A stretch of DNA of 60,827 nt from DASSKO01 sp035690425 (GCA_035690425.1 DASSKO010000205.1:1-60827); one strand, 5' to 3'. Shown: positions 17,943 to 26,410, counted from the first letter of the stretch. The notes: generated by a model not told the origin, from the letters alone. Program-made: numbers and translations.

Positions 17943-18194
17943 TCACGCCGTGGACTCCGGGCCCCCTCGACGACGCTTCGGCGGTGGCGGGACGCGCTTG
18001 CCGTTGACGACGTCGGCCGCCGCGATCGAGACCAGGTCGCCGTCCCTTCGACGTACGCGCAAGACACGGTCCTCCCACCCCTCCAGCTCGCCGAGCACGT
18101 CGGAGAACGCAGGGCCTCCGGAGGGCCCCCGCTCGCCACGCAGCACCCGCCGCACGACCACCCGGTGGCCGACGTCGTCCGGAGTGAGAGACAC
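17943..18194 (-). CDS. Small SH3-like domain protein (resembles the N-terminus of a GNAT acetyltransferase)
   Basis: An 83-residue protein with the beta-rich pattern DVGHRVVVRRVLRGERG, FSDVLGELEGWEDRVLRV and VSIAAADVVNGKRVPPPP. In many actinobacteria such a segment is the N-terminal part of a larger acetyltransferase encoded beside fdxA; here it stands alone. GTG at 18194 follows a strong TGGAGGTG. The reading frame stops cleanly, and the next 12 bases lead into the opposing VanW gene end, so there is no room for an acetyltransferase domain. It is either a free-standing domain or a shortened gene. Confidence 0.7.
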   Translation of the reverse strand: MSLTPDDVGHRVVVRRVLRGERGPSGGPAFSDVLGELEGWEDRVLRVRRRDGDLVSIAAADVVNGKRVPPPPKRRRGGPESTA

Positions 18195-18304
18195 GACACC
18201 TCCAAAGGATGGACCTGGCGAAACCTGGGTAACCCGCAACCGCGATACTAGGCTTGTCGCGTTGCCAACTGGCGATGCGGATCCACGATGCGAGGAGGAC
18301 ACAG

Positions 18305-18628
18305 GTGACGTACGTCATCGCGCAGCCGTGCGTGGACGTCAAGGACAGGGGCTGTGTCGACGAGTGCCCGGTCGACTGCATCTACGAGGGGCAGCGGATG
18401 CTCTACATCCACCCCGACGAGTGTGTCGACTGCGGTGCGTGCGAACCGGTCTGTCCCGTGGAGGCGATCTTCTACGAAGACGACACCCCTGAGCAGTGGA
18501 AGGACTACTACGCCGCCAACGTGGAGTTCTTCGACGACCTCGGCTCGCCGGGTGGTGCGTCGAAGATGGGTGTCATCGACAAGGACCACCCGTCTATCGC
18601 CACGTTGCCGCCGCAGAACCAGGAGTGA
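18305..18628 (+). CDS. fdxA: Ferredoxin, seven-iron type
   Basis: A 107-residue FdxA with eight cysteines: C9, C17, C21, C25, C40, C43, C46 and C50. In the known family pattern C9, C17 and C50 bind a [3Fe-4S] cluster, while C21, C40, C43 and C46 bind a [4Fe-4S] cluster. The long C-terminal tail (WKDYYAANVEFFDDLG) is typical. The GTG at 18305 sits behind GAGGAGG. It overlaps the dapC start (GTGA), an order conserved in actinobacteria. The electron partner is not shown here. Confidence 0.95.
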   Translation: MTYVIAQPCVDVKDRGCVDECPVDCIYEGQRMLYIHPDECVDCGACEPVCPVEAIFYEDDTPEQWKDYYAANVEFFDDLGSPGGASKMGVIDKDHPSIATLPPQNQE

Positions 18629-19767
18629 GCCCTCCGGTCCACCCAGACGCGCCGTCTGCCCACTCGGGGCAGGCGGCGCGTGTGTCGGCGCGGCTGCCCG
18701 ACTTCCCGTGGGACGCCCTTGTCGAGTACGGCGCACGGGCCCGGCGGCATCGCGATGGCATCGTCGACCTGTCGATCGGGACGCCGGTCGACCCGACGCC
18801 GACGGTGGTGCAAGACGCGTTGCGGGCGGGCGCGGACGCGCCGGGCTATCCGAAGACGATCGGGACGCCGCCGCTGCGGGACGCGGTGGTCTCCTGGCTG
18901 TCGCGGCGGGTCGGGGTCGACGCGGCACCCGAGCACGTGCTGCCGACGATCGGCTCCAAGGAACTGGTCGCCACGCTGCCGATCCAGCTGGGACTCGGCG
19001 CGGGCGACACCGTGGTGGTCCCGGAGCTGGCCTACCCCACCTATGAGGTCGGTGCGCGGCTGGCGGGCTGTGCGGTGGCGGTGAGCGACTCGACCATGGC
19101 CCTCGGTCCGGCCAGGGTCGCCCTGGTCTGGGTCAACTCCCCGGCGAACCCCACCGGCCGGGTGCTGGGGGTCGAGCACCTGCGCAAGGTGGTGGAGTGG
19201 GGCCGGTCGCGCGGAGCACTGGTGGTCTCCGACGAGTGCTACCTGGAGTACGGGTGGGACGACGCGCCGGTGTCGGTGCTGCATCCCGACGTGTGCGGCG
19301 GGTCGTTCGACGGCGTGCTGTCGGTGCACTCGCTGTCCAAGCGGTCCAACCTGGCCGGTTATCGGTCGGGGTTCGTGGTCGGTGACGCGGAGGTGGTCGC
19401 CGAGCTGCACGAGGTCCGCCGCCACAGCGGCCTGATGATGCCGGCTCCGGTGCAGGCGGCCACGGCGGCGGCGCTCGACGACGACGCACACGTGAGCGAG
19501 CAGCGGGCGCGGTATGCGGCCCGCCGGACGCAGCTGCGTACGGCGTTGGAGGGCTGCGGTTTTCGCATCGACCACTCCGAGGCGGCGCTGTACCTGTGGG
19601 CGACCCGCGGGGAGTCGTGCTGGCAGACCATCGACTGGCTCGCCGGGCGCGGCATCCTGGTGGCGCCCGGCAGCTTCTACGGCCGCGCCGGCGCGGAGCA
19701 CGTGCGGATCGCGCTGACCGCCTCCGACGAGCGCGTCGCCGCCGCCTGCTCCCGCCTCGGCCGCTGA
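18625..19767 (+). CDS. dapC: Succinyldiaminopimelate transaminase
   Basis: About 380 residues; a fold-type I PLP aminotransferase that makes N-succinyl-L,L-diaminopimelate in lysine and cell-wall synthesis. The PLP lysine lies in HSLSKRSNLAGYRSGF, with VNSPANPTGRV and VVSDECYLEYGW as the family's other cofactor motifs. Its place directly after fdxA is the conserved actinobacterial dapC arrangement. The GTG at 18625 overlaps the fdxA stop. A second GTG at 18682 would start SARLPDFPWD, where family similarity begins, and is equally possible. dapD and dapE lie within the next 4 kb. Confidence 0.92.
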   Translation: MSPPVHPDAPSAHSGQAARVSARLPDFPWDALVEYGARARRHRDGIVDLSIGTPVDPTPTVVQDALRAGADAPGYPKTIGTPPLRDAVVSWLSRRVGVDAAPEHVLPTIGSKELVATLPIQLGLGAGDTVVVPELAYPTYEVGARLAGCAVAVSDSTMALGPARVALVWVNSPANPTGRVLGVEHLRKVVEWGRSRGALVVSDECYLEYGWDDAPVSVLHPDVCGGSFDGVLSVHSLSKRSNLAGYRSGFVVGDAEVVAELHEVRRHSGLMMPAPVQAATAAALDDDAHVSEQRARYAARRTQLRTALEGCGFRIDHSEAALYLWATRGESCWQTIDWLAGRGILVAPGSFYGRAGAEHVRIALTASDERVAAACSRLGR

Positions 19768-19799
19768 CGCCCGCCCAGCGCCCCGCTCCCGGCCCCGGT

Positions 19800-19884
19800 C
19801 GATTTGGCAAGGTACCCAGCCATCTGTGGAGTTCCCTCGTCAACTTTGGGTGGGACACTCCCGATTTGGCAAGGTACCCAGCCA
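19800..19884. repeat. Two direct copies of a 23-bp sequence
   Basis: CGATTTGGCAAGGTACCCAG followed by CCA occurs at 19800-19822 and again, identical, at 19862-19884, a period of 62 bases. Each copy contains the palindrome GGTACC. It lies between dapC and the end of the opposing muralytic gene, outside coding sequence. Nothing else in the window matches it. It could be a dispersed genomic repeat, a protein-binding site pair, or part of a terminator region. Confidence 0.75.
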
Positions 19885-19957
19885 GATTGGGGGCGGCCGC
19901 CCGGGCCAGCCGAGGGACGGGGGACCGGGATAGGAGGCGGGGATAGGAGGCGCGGAC

Positions 19958-20932
19958 TCAGGTGCTGCCGTCGACGACGTCGACGTGGACGTGGTCGCGG
20001 TGCTCCAGCACCGGCTGGTTCGGGCCCGCGGGCTCGTCGTACTCGCGCCATCCCTCCTCCGAGCGGCTGGCGGTCCAGATCATGTCGTCGTAGATGACGG
20101 TCTGGATCTGCAGCAGCTCCGCGCGGGCCACCAGATAATGCGCCAGCGCCCAGCCCTTGCGCTGGTTGCGGTCGTTCACCGGGCGGAAGAAGACGTCGAC
20201 CGCACGCCCCTCGTAGTGCGCCGAGCCCTCGATGTGTCCAGTCGAGACGCCGCCGGGTGCGAACCCGCCGACCGGGACATCGCCGAAGGTCTGCCTGATG
20301 TCGTCGAGCACCGCCTGCGCTCTCGGGGTCAGCCCGCTCGCACCGATCCGTTGCTCCGCGGCACCGTCGTGGCGGACGACGCATGACAGCGCCGCCTCGC
20401 TGTAGCCGGTGAGGGCCGAGGCCAGGATCCGCGCGTCGGCCTCGTGGTCGGCGTAGGCGGTGCCGAAGGCGGACCGCTGCACCTCCTGGGCCGCGTCGGT
20501 GACCTCCATCGCCCGGTAGTTCTCCACCTGCACGAGGGCGTCGTAGAACACCCGCGCCGCGTAGTGCGGGTCCTGCACCTGCTCGGCGGTGCCCCATCCC
20601 TGCGACGGCCGCTGCTGGAACAGGCCGAGCGAGTCGCGGTCGCCGTAGTCGATGTTGCGGATGTCGCTCTCCTGGTACGCCGTAGCCAGCGCGATGCTCA
20701 CCGCCCGGGCCGGCAGCCCACGCCTGACCGCGACCCCGGCGATGATCGCGGCGTTCTCCGCCTGCTCCAGGTCGATCGTGACCGACTGGCCGCCGACGGT
20801 GGCCGTGCACCGCTCGGGGTCCGGGATCGGGCCCACCCCGGTCGAGAACAGCCAGAAGCCACCGGCGCCGAGCACGAGCAGAGTCAGCACTGTCAAAGCC
20901 CGTCGCGGCAGTCCACGGCGGCGTCGGGTCAC
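19958..20932 (-). CDS. Secreted/anchored protein with lysozyme-like and peptidase-like domains
   Basis: A 324-residue protein with an N-terminal signal or anchor helix (ALTVLTLLVLGAGGFWLF, residues 12-29). Residues 60-130 show a lytic-transglycosylase/lysozyme-like core: AVSIALATAYQESDIRNIDYG, DRDSLGLFQQRPSQGWG, with the Glu of QES as likely catalytic acid. Residues 215-320 look like a small metallopeptidase-like (ARB_07466-type) domain, GSAHYEGRAVDVFFRP and EHRDHVHVDVV, with His and Asp that could bind zinc. I infer cell-wall cleavage. Related actinobacterial proteins are often labelled heavy metal transporters, for which I see no support. Confidence 0.75.
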   Translation of the reverse strand: MTRRRRGLPRRALTVLTLLVLGAGGFWLFSTGVGPIPDPERCTATVGGQSVTIDLEQAENAAIIAGVAVRRGLPARAVSIALATAYQESDIRNIDYGDRDSLGLFQQRPSQGWGTAEQVQDPHYAARVFYDALVQVENYRAMEVTDAAQEVQRSAFGTAYADHEADARILASALTGYSEAALSCVVRHDGAAEQRIGASGLTPRAQAVLDDIRQTFGDVPVGGFAPGGVSTGHIEGSAHYEGRAVDVFFRPVNDRNQRKGWALAHYLVARAELLQIQTVIYDDMIWTASRSEEGWREYDEPAGPNQPVLEHRDHVHVDVVDGST

Positions 20933-20974
20933 GAGGAGGTCAACGGTCGTGGCCTGGGCGTGCGTTCCGCGGTG

Positions 20975-21910
20975 TCACTCGTTGGCGTGCAGCGCGGCGT
21001 TGAGCTCGATCCCGGAGCCTGTCCGGGGCAGCACCTCGACCGCTCCGCTGACCGAGTTGCGGCGGAACAGGACGTTGGAGGCTCCGGAGAGGTCGCGCGC
21101 CGCGACCACTGTGCCGTCTGGGCCGCTGACTTTGGTGCCGGCGGTGAGGTAGCACCCCGCCTCGACCACGCAGTCGTCGCCGAGCGAGATGCCCAGCCCG
21201 GAGTTGGCGCCGAGCAGACAACGCTCACCGACGCTGATGACGGCCGTGCCGCCACCGGAGAGCGTGCCCATGATCGACGCCCCGCCGCCGACGTCGGAGC
21301 CGTCGCCGATGACCACGCCCGCCGAGATCCGGCCTTCGACCATCGAGGCGCCGAGCGTGCCGGCGTTGAAGTTCACGAACCCCTCGTGCATGACCGTGGT
21401 CCCGGCGGCGAGGTGTGCGCCAAGGCGCACCCGGTCTGCATCGGCGATGCGGACCCCGGACGGCACGACGTAGTCGGTCATCCGTGGGAACTTGTCCACG
21501 CCGAAGACCTGCACCGCGTCCCGCGCGCGCAGCCGGGCGCGGGTGAGCTCGAATCCTTCGGGGTCGCACGGTCCGGCGCTGGTCCACACGACGTTGGAGA
21601 GCTGCCCGAAGACGCCGTCCATGTTCATGCCGTGCGGCGGCACGAGGCGGTGGCTGAGCAGGTGCAGCCGCAGATAGGCGTCGTAGGAGTCGGCCGGCGC
21701 CGCCTCCAGCGCGACCCGGGTCAGCACGACCTGCATCCGCACCCCACGGGCCTCGTCCTCGCCTTCGAGCGAGGTCAGCTCCGTGGGCTCGGTCGTGTGC
21801 TCGGGCTCTGCACCCAGCGTCGGCTCGGGGTACCAGGTGTCGAGCACCTTGCCCCCCGTGGTCACCGTCGCGAGCCCATATGCCCATGCCTGCTGCGTCG
21901 TCTCACTCAC
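20975..21910 (-). CDS. dapD: 2,3,4,5-tetrahydropyridine-2,6-dicarboxylate N-succinyltransferase
   Basis: A 311-residue left-handed beta-helix transferase that succinylates tetrahydrodipicolinate, the step before dapC. The actinobacterial DapD N-terminal domain is followed by hexapeptide repeats from about residue 180 (RVRLGAHLAAGTTVMHEGFV, GRISAGVVIGDGSDVGGGAS), then GLGISLGDDCVVEAGCYLTA. The GTG at 21910 gives the standard N-terminus SETTQQAWAYGLAT; the longer frame to 21991 adds atypical residues. Read leftward and divergent from the VOC and dapE genes, with a 98-base gap that must hold both promoters. Confidence 0.93.
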   Translation of the reverse strand: MSETTQQAWAYGLATVTTGGKVLDTWYPEPTLGAEPEHTTEPTELTSLEGEDEARGVRMQVVLTRVALEAAPADSYDAYLRLHLLSHRLVPPHGMNMDGVFGQLSNVVWTSAGPCDPEGFELTRARLRARDAVQVFGVDKFPRMTDYVVPSGVRIADADRVRLGAHLAAGTTVMHEGFVNFNAGTLGASMVEGRISAGVVIGDGSDVGGGASIMGTLSGGGTAVISVGERCLLGANSGLGISLGDDCVVEAGCYLTAGTKVSGPDGTVVAARDLSGASNVLFRRNSVSGAVEVLPRTGSGIELNAALHANE

Positions 21911-22008
21911 GGCGCCGAGGCTATCTGAGCCCACCCCCGGGCTGCGAGGCGCCGCGTCGCCAAGGGCCCGCTGGGCATCGACTGAGCCCACCTGGGTACG
22001 GTCCGTGG

Positions 22009-22689
22009 ATGGCCCTCGCCCGCTTCAAGGACCTCTGCATCGACGCCGTCGATCCTCCCCGGCTCGGCGAGTTCTGGGGCACGATGCTCGGTCTCCAGTA
22101 CGTCGAGCACGACGACGGCAGCGTGCACCTGCAGGGGCCGACCGATCAGCACACCATCTGGATCAACGCCGTACCCGAGCGCAAGACCGTCAAGAACCGG
22201 GTGCACCTGGATGTGCATGCAGAGTCGATCAGCGACTTCGAGGCGTTCGGAGCCACGGTGATCGACCACGCCTCCGGCTATCCCTGGGTGGTGATGGGTG
22301 ACCCCGAGGGCGGGGAGTTCTGCGCGTTCATCCGCGACGAGCGCTATGACTACCGGCTCTACGAGGTGGTCGTGGACTCAGTCGACGCCGAGGGCACGGC
22401 GCGCTGGTGGGCCGACATGCTCGGTGCCTACGCACTCCTGGACCAGCAACACAGGTCGGCCTGGATCGAGGGCGTGCCGGGGATGCCGTTCGACTGCATG
22501 GTGTTCGTGCCGGTGCCTGAGCCCAAGACGGTGAAGAACCGGGTCCACTGGGACGTCCACACCGACGACGTCGACGCGTTGGTCGACGCGGGCGCCACCG
22601 TGCTGCGCCCCAAGGGCGAGGACGGGCTCGGCTGGCACGTGCTCGCCGACCCCGAGGGCAACGAGTTCTGCGCGTTCACCCCCGACTGA
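22009..22689 (+). CDS. Two-domain VOC (glyoxalase/bleomycin-resistance) family protein
   Basis: A 226-residue protein made of two related halves. Each half has the glyoxalase-like pattern and a near-identical segment, PERKTVKNRVHLDVH in the first and PEPKTVKNRVHWDVH in the second. Each closes with VMGDPEGGEFCAFI or VLADPEGNEFCAFT, the metal-site Glu. This shows internal duplication. Members vary widely (isomerase, dioxygenase, resistance binding protein), so no reaction can be given. The ATG at 22009 is the first start consistent with the family. Confidence 0.85.
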   Translation: MALARFKDLCIDAVDPPRLGEFWGTMLGLQYVEHDDGSVHLQGPTDQHTIWINAVPERKTVKNRVHLDVHAESISDFEAFGATVIDHASGYPWVVMGDPEGGEFCAFIRDERYDYRLYEVVVDSVDAEGTARWWADMLGAYALLDQQHRSAWIEGVPGMPFDCMVFVPVPEPKTVKNRVHWDVHTDDVDALVDAGATVLRPKGEDGLGWHVLADPEGNEFCAFTPD

Positions 22690-22772
22690 GCACGAGCCTG
22701 TTACGGGGACAGCGTCACGGGGCATTGTCGCGGGGGACAGGGTCGCGGGGCCGTACGGCACAATGACCCCAC

Positions 22773-23834
22773 ATGACCTCCCTAGACCTCAGTCAGGACG
22801 TCGTGTCGCTGACCCGGGCCTTGTGCGACATCGAGTCGGTGAGCGGCAACGAGCGGCGGATCGCAGACTCCGTCGAGCAGGCGCTGCGGGCGCTGCCGCA
22901 CCTGCAGGTCGAGCGAGACGGCGACACCGTGATGGCCCGCACCGACCAGGGCCGGGCCGAGCGCGTCGTACTCGCCGGCCACCTCGACACCGTGCCGGTC
23001 AACGACAACTGGCCGAGCCGACTGCAGGAGGACCGGCTGGTGGGGCTTGGCTCGTGCGACATGAAGGGCGGTGACGCGGTGGCACTGCGGATCGCCGCGA
23101 GTGTCCCCGAGCCCAACCGCGACATCACCTTCTTCTTCTACGAGTGCGAGGAGGTCGAGGAGGAGCGCAACGGCCTGAAGCGGCTCGCACTCGACCACCC
23201 CGAGTGGTTCGTCGCCGACTTCGCCGTCCTGCTGGAGCCGACCCAGGCCACGGTGGAGGGCGGCTGCCAGGGCACGCTGCGTGTCGACGTCGTCGCGCGC
23301 GGCATCCGCTCCCACAGCGCCCGCTCGTGGATGGGTGACAACGCGATCCACAAGGCCGCCGACATCCTGCAGCGGCTCTCCGACTTCCAGCCCCGCCGGC
23401 CGGTGGTCGACGGGTTGGAGTACCACGAGGGGCTGAACGCGGTGGGCATCAGCGGCGGCGTCGCCGGCAACGTCGTACCCGACGCGGTGCGAGTCAGCGT
23501 CAACTTCCGCTTCGCGCCGGACCGTAGCACCGAGGAGGCCGAGGCCTTCGTGCGCAACTTTTTCACCGGGTACGTCGTCGAGGTCAGCGACCTCGCGCCT
23601 GGCGCACGGCCCGGGCTGGACCTGCCCGCGGCCGCGGCGTTCGTCGACGTCATCGGCCGGGAGCCGCGGGCGAAGATGGGCTGGACCGACGTGGCCAGGT
23701 TCTCCAGCCTCGGCGTGCCGGCGGTCAACTACGGCCCCGGCGACCCGCTGCTGGCGCACAAACAGGACGAGTTCGTCGACACGGCCGAGCTCCGCGCGTG
23801 TGAGGACCGGATGCGCGCGTGGCTCACCGTTTGA
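22773..23834 (+). CDS. dapE: Succinyl-diaminopimelate desuccinylase
   Basis: A 353-residue M20-family zinc amidohydrolase that releases L,L-diaminopimelate. AGHLDTVP (His, Asp) and GSCDMKGGDA form the first metal site region, and FYECEEVEEE holds the catalytic Glu. The internal dimerisation domain starts RGIRSHSARSWMGDNAIHKA. The C-terminal GWTDVARFSSLGVPAVNYGPG is the actinobacterial DapE ending. Together with dapC and dapD it gives the succinylase route to meso-diaminopimelate for the wall and lysine. Confidence 0.94.
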   Translation: MTSLDLSQDVVSLTRALCDIESVSGNERRIADSVEQALRALPHLQVERDGDTVMARTDQGRAERVVLAGHLDTVPVNDNWPSRLQEDRLVGLGSCDMKGGDAVALRIAASVPEPNRDITFFFYECEEVEEERNGLKRLALDHPEWFVADFAVLLEPTQATVEGGCQGTLRVDVVARGIRSHSARSWMGDNAIHKAADILQRLSDFQPRRPVVDGLEYHEGLNAVGISGGVAGNVVPDAVRVSVNFRFAPDRSTEEAEAFVRNFFTGYVVEVSDLAPGARPGLDLPAAAAFVDVIGREPRAKMGWTDVARFSSLGVPAVNYGPGDPLLAHKQDEFVDTAELRACEDRMRAWLTV

Positions 23835-23910
23835 CCCCCGATTCGTCTGCGGCGCCTCGGGTGGTTCGTGGAGGCCGATCGCAGCCGAATCGGTCCGCTA
23901 GCCTGCAACG

Positions 23911-24714
23911 ATGCCCGACAAGTCGATCCACCCCGACCGGCCCACGCCGCTGCCGGACCAGAAGCAGCGTGGACGCATCCTGCTGCGCCGCGAGCAGATC
24001 CAGACCAGCACGACCGACCAGCGGCTGCTCGACAGCCGCGGTGACGCGGGCTGGGTGCACACCGACCCGTGGCGGGTGCTGCGGATCCAGTCGGAGTTCG
24101 TCGAGGGCTTCGGCATGCTGGCCGAGCTGGGGCCGGCGATCAGCGTCTTCGGCAGCGCGCGGACCAAGCCGGACGAGCCCGACTATGCCGACGCGGAGCG
24201 GCTGGGCCGAGAGCTGGCAGGAGTCGGCTATGCCGTGATCACCGGCGGTGGGCCCGGCGTCATGGAGGCCGCCAACAAGGGGGCCAGCCAGGCCGGCGGG
24301 ATCTCGGTCGGGCTCGGCATCGAGCTGCCCTTCGAGGCCGGTCTCAACGAGTGGGTCGACATCGGCATCAACTTCCGCTACTTCTTCGCCCGCAAGACGA
24401 TGTTCGTGAAGTATGCCCAGGGCTTCGTGGTCATGCCCGGTGGTCTGGGGACCCTCGACGAGGTGTTCGAGGCGGTCACGCTGGTGCAGACCCGGAAGGT
24501 CACCTCGTTTCCGATCGTGCTGGTCGGCAGCCACTACTGGGAGGGGTTGCTGGACTGGCTGCACCGTTCGGTGCTGGCGAGCGGCCGGGTGAGCGCGCAC
24601 GACCTCGACCTGCTCCAGCTCACCGACAGCGTCGACGAGGCCGTGCAGATCATCCGCGACGCGCAGGCCGACCGTGACACCGGTCCGGAGGGCTCCGGCA
24701 CGGACCCCGAGTAG
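23911..24714 (+). CDS. LOG family protein (TIGR00730, nucleoside-monophosphate phosphoribohydrolase-like)
   Basis: A 267-residue Rossmann-like protein. The family signature PGGLGTLDEVFEAVTLVQTR is clear, and GGGPGVMEAANKGASQAGG provides the phosphate-binding loop. The mycobacterial homologue cleaves cytokinin-type nucleotides (Lonely Guy activity); whether this one does is not shown. Residues 1-60 are a charged extension seen in actinobacterial members. An inverted repeat of eight bases (23838-23845 and 23886-23893) flanks the region ahead of its start, and TAGCCT at 23898 could be its -10 element. Confidence 0.92.
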   Translation: MPDKSIHPDRPTPLPDQKQRGRILLRREQIQTSTTDQRLLDSRGDAGWVHTDPWRVLRIQSEFVEGFGMLAELGPAISVFGSARTKPDEPDYADAERLGRELAGVGYAVITGGGPGVMEAANKGASQAGGISVGLGIELPFEAGLNEWVDIGINFRYFFARKTMFVKYAQGFVVMPGGLGTLDEVFEAVTLVQTRKVTSFPIVLVGSHYWEGLLDWLHRSVLASGRVSAHDLDLLQLTDSVDEAVQIIRDAQADRDTGPEGSGTDPE

Positions 24715-24716
24715 CC

Positions 24717-24732
24717 CCCCCGCGGCCGGGGG
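24717..24732. terminator. GC hairpin between convergent LOG and folP2-type genes
   Basis: CCCCCG and CGGGGG form a perfect six-pair stem around CGGC, located two bases after the LOG stop and ten bases before the end of the opposing gene. It can serve both strands. No T run. Confidence 0.55.
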
Positions 24733-24741
24733 AGGGAGGGG

Positions 24742-25626
24742 TCAGGCGAGGCCGCGGCGGGACACCGAGGGCTGGCGGGCGCCGCGGATGGTGGCGACCA
24801 TGTCCAGCACCTGCCTGGTCTCGGTCACCTCGTGGGCACGGAAGACCCGCGCTCCGTGCCATGCCGAGACAGCGGTGGCGGCGAGCGTGCCGGGCAGCCG
24901 CGCATCGGCCGGCAGGTCGAGCGACTCGCCGATGAAGTCCTTGTTGGACAGCGCCACCAGCACCGGCCAGCCGGTCGCGACCAGCTCGTCCAGCCGCCGG
25001 GTCAGCTCCAGCGAGTGCCGGGTGTTCTTGCCGAAGTCGTGGGTGGGGTCGACGAGGATGCCCTCGGCACGCACTCCCAGTGACACCGCACGGTCGGCGA
25101 GCCGCGTGACAGTCCCCACCACGTCGGCCACCACGTCGTCGTAGCCGACCCGATGCGGGTCGGTGCGCGGCGGCAGCCCGCCGGTGTGGGAGCACACCAG
25201 GCCGACGCCGAACTCCGCGGCGACCTCGGCGACCGCGGGGTCGGCGCCGGACCAGGTGTCGTTGAGGAGGTCGGCGCCCTGCTCGCACAGCACCCGTGCC
25301 ACCTCCGAGCGCCAGGTGTCGGCGCTGACCACCAGCTCCGGGTGGCGGGCGCGCACCTCGGCGACGAACGCCGCCGTGCGCCGCAACTCCTCACCCACGC
25401 CGACGTCGTCGCCGTACCCGGCCTTGACCCCGCCGATGTCCACGATGTCGGCGCCCTGCTCGACCATGGCATCGACCCGCTCCAGCGCGGCCTCGTGGGC
25501 GTAGGTGGCGCCGCGGTCGTAGAACGAGTCCGGCGTGCGATTGATGATCGCCATCACCGCGTGCGTGCCGGGGGCGAACGTGCGGGTGCCCAGACGCAGG
25601 TGGCGGGGCGGCTGGTGCGGGCTCAC
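24742..25626 (-). CDS. folP2: FolP2-type dihydropteroate synthase paralogue
   Basis: A 294-residue TIM-barrel protein of the dihydropteroate synthase family. It has VMAIINRTPDSFYDRG where true synthases have a NVTPDSFSDGG-like motif, then VDIGGVKAG, VSADTWRSEVARVLCEQGAD and PTHDFGKNTRHS. This divergent motif set is that of actinobacterial FolP2; the mycobacterial member (Rv1207) is reported to lack synthase activity, so folate synthesis should not be assumed. GTG at 25626 gives the family N-terminus. It is divergent from the DivIVA-like gene 27 bases away. In mycobacteria gpgS lies next to it; no gpgS is seen here. Confidence 0.85.
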   Translation of the reverse strand: MSPHQPPRHLRLGTRTFAPGTHAVMAIINRTPDSFYDRGATYAHEAALERVDAMVEQGADIVDIGGVKAGYGDDVGVGEELRRTAAFVAEVRARHPELVVSADTWRSEVARVLCEQGADLLNDTWSGADPAVAEVAAEFGVGLVCSHTGGLPPRTDPHRVGYDDVVADVVGTVTRLADRAVSLGVRAEGILVDPTHDFGKNTRHSLELTRRLDELVATGWPVLVALSNKDFIGESLDLPADARLPGTLAATAVSAWHGARVFRAHEVTETRQVLDMVATIRGARQPSVSRRGLA

Positions 25627-25653
25627 CCGGCCAAGCGTGGCACGATCGGTGCT

Positions 25654-25917
25654 GTGATCTGGTTCCTGGGCCTGCTGGTGGTGCTCGTCATCGGCGCCAC
25701 CGCCGTGGTCGCGGCCGGCCGCGGCGGTGCGATGACACCGGCCTACCCCGACCGTGCCGACGTGCTCGTCCCGGGCGACCGCGACCTGTGCGCGCAGGAT
25801 CTGCGGGAGGTGCGCTTCTCCGTGGGCCTTCGCGGATACCGCATGGACGAGGTGGATGCCCTGCTGCGCCGGCTGACCACGCAGCTGGAGGCAGCCGAGG
25901 ACCAGGAGCACAGCTGA
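25654..25917 (+). CDS. Small membrane protein with DivIVA-like domain
   Basis: An 87-residue protein: one N-terminal helix (IWFLGLLVVLVIGATAVVAA, residues 2-21), a short linker, then VRFSVGLRGYRMDEVDALLRRL, the start of the DivIVA/Wag31 fold, and a final short helix. The mycobacterial gene in the same place (Rv1209) is similar. DivIVA-like domains mark curved membrane and poles, but this one is too short to form the usual long coiled coil. GTG at 25654. Its stop overlaps the next ATG (TGATG). Confidence 0.82.
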   Translation: MIWFLGLLVVLVIGATAVVAAGRGGAMTPAYPDRADVLVPGDRDLCAQDLREVRFSVGLRGYRMDEVDALLRRLTTQLEAAEDQEHS

Positions 25918-26375
25918 TGCGAGCCGAGCTGCGCGAGACCGTCGACGTCGCCGTACCAGCCGAGCGCCTGTGGCAGGTGGTGACCGACTGGCCGCTGCAG
26001 AGTGAGTGGATCCCGTTCACCCGCGTGCGCACGCCGGCAGGCGACGGGCAGGGCCTCGGCGGCCGGCTGGAGGCGCGGACCGGCTTCGGGCCGGTCGGGT
26101 TCCTGGACACCATGGTCGTGACGCACTGGTCGGTGCCGGCGGAGGGGCGGCGGGTGTGCGAGGTGCTGCACACCGGACGGCTGGTGCGCGGGGACGGCGG
26201 GTTCGAGGTGGAGCCGATCGACGCGACGTCGTCACGGTTCATCTGGTGGGAGTCGTTCGAGCTGCCGCTTGGGCGTGCTGGGGCGCTCGGCTGGCGGCTG
26301 CTCGCACCGTTGTCGCAGGCCGGGATCCGGCGCGCCCTCGACCGCCTGCGGACGCTTGCCCTGCAACGCGCCTGA
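25917..26375 (+). CDS. SRPBCC family protein (polyketide cyclase/START-like)
   Basis: A 152-residue single-domain protein with the helix-grip fold. It starts RETVDVAVPAERLWQVVTDW PLQSEWIP, a clear SRPBCC N-terminus, and ends with a long C-terminal helix (LLAPLSQAGIRRALDRLRTL) that closes the hydrophobic cavity. The bound lipid or metabolite is unknown. It is translationally coupled to the DivIVA-like gene (shared A in TGATG). Downstream lies a pair of 51-base repeats before tag. Confidence 0.85.
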   Translation: MRAELRETVDVAVPAERLWQVVTDWPLQSEWIPFTRVRTPAGDGQGLGGRLEARTGFGPVGFLDTMVVTHWSVPAEGRRVCEVLHTGRLVRGDGGFEVEPIDATSSRFIWWESFELPLGRAGALGWRLLAPLSQAGIRRALDRLRTLALQRA

Positions 26376-26410
26376 CCGTGTCCGTTCCGCGCTGCCCGCG
26401 TACGTCGCCA

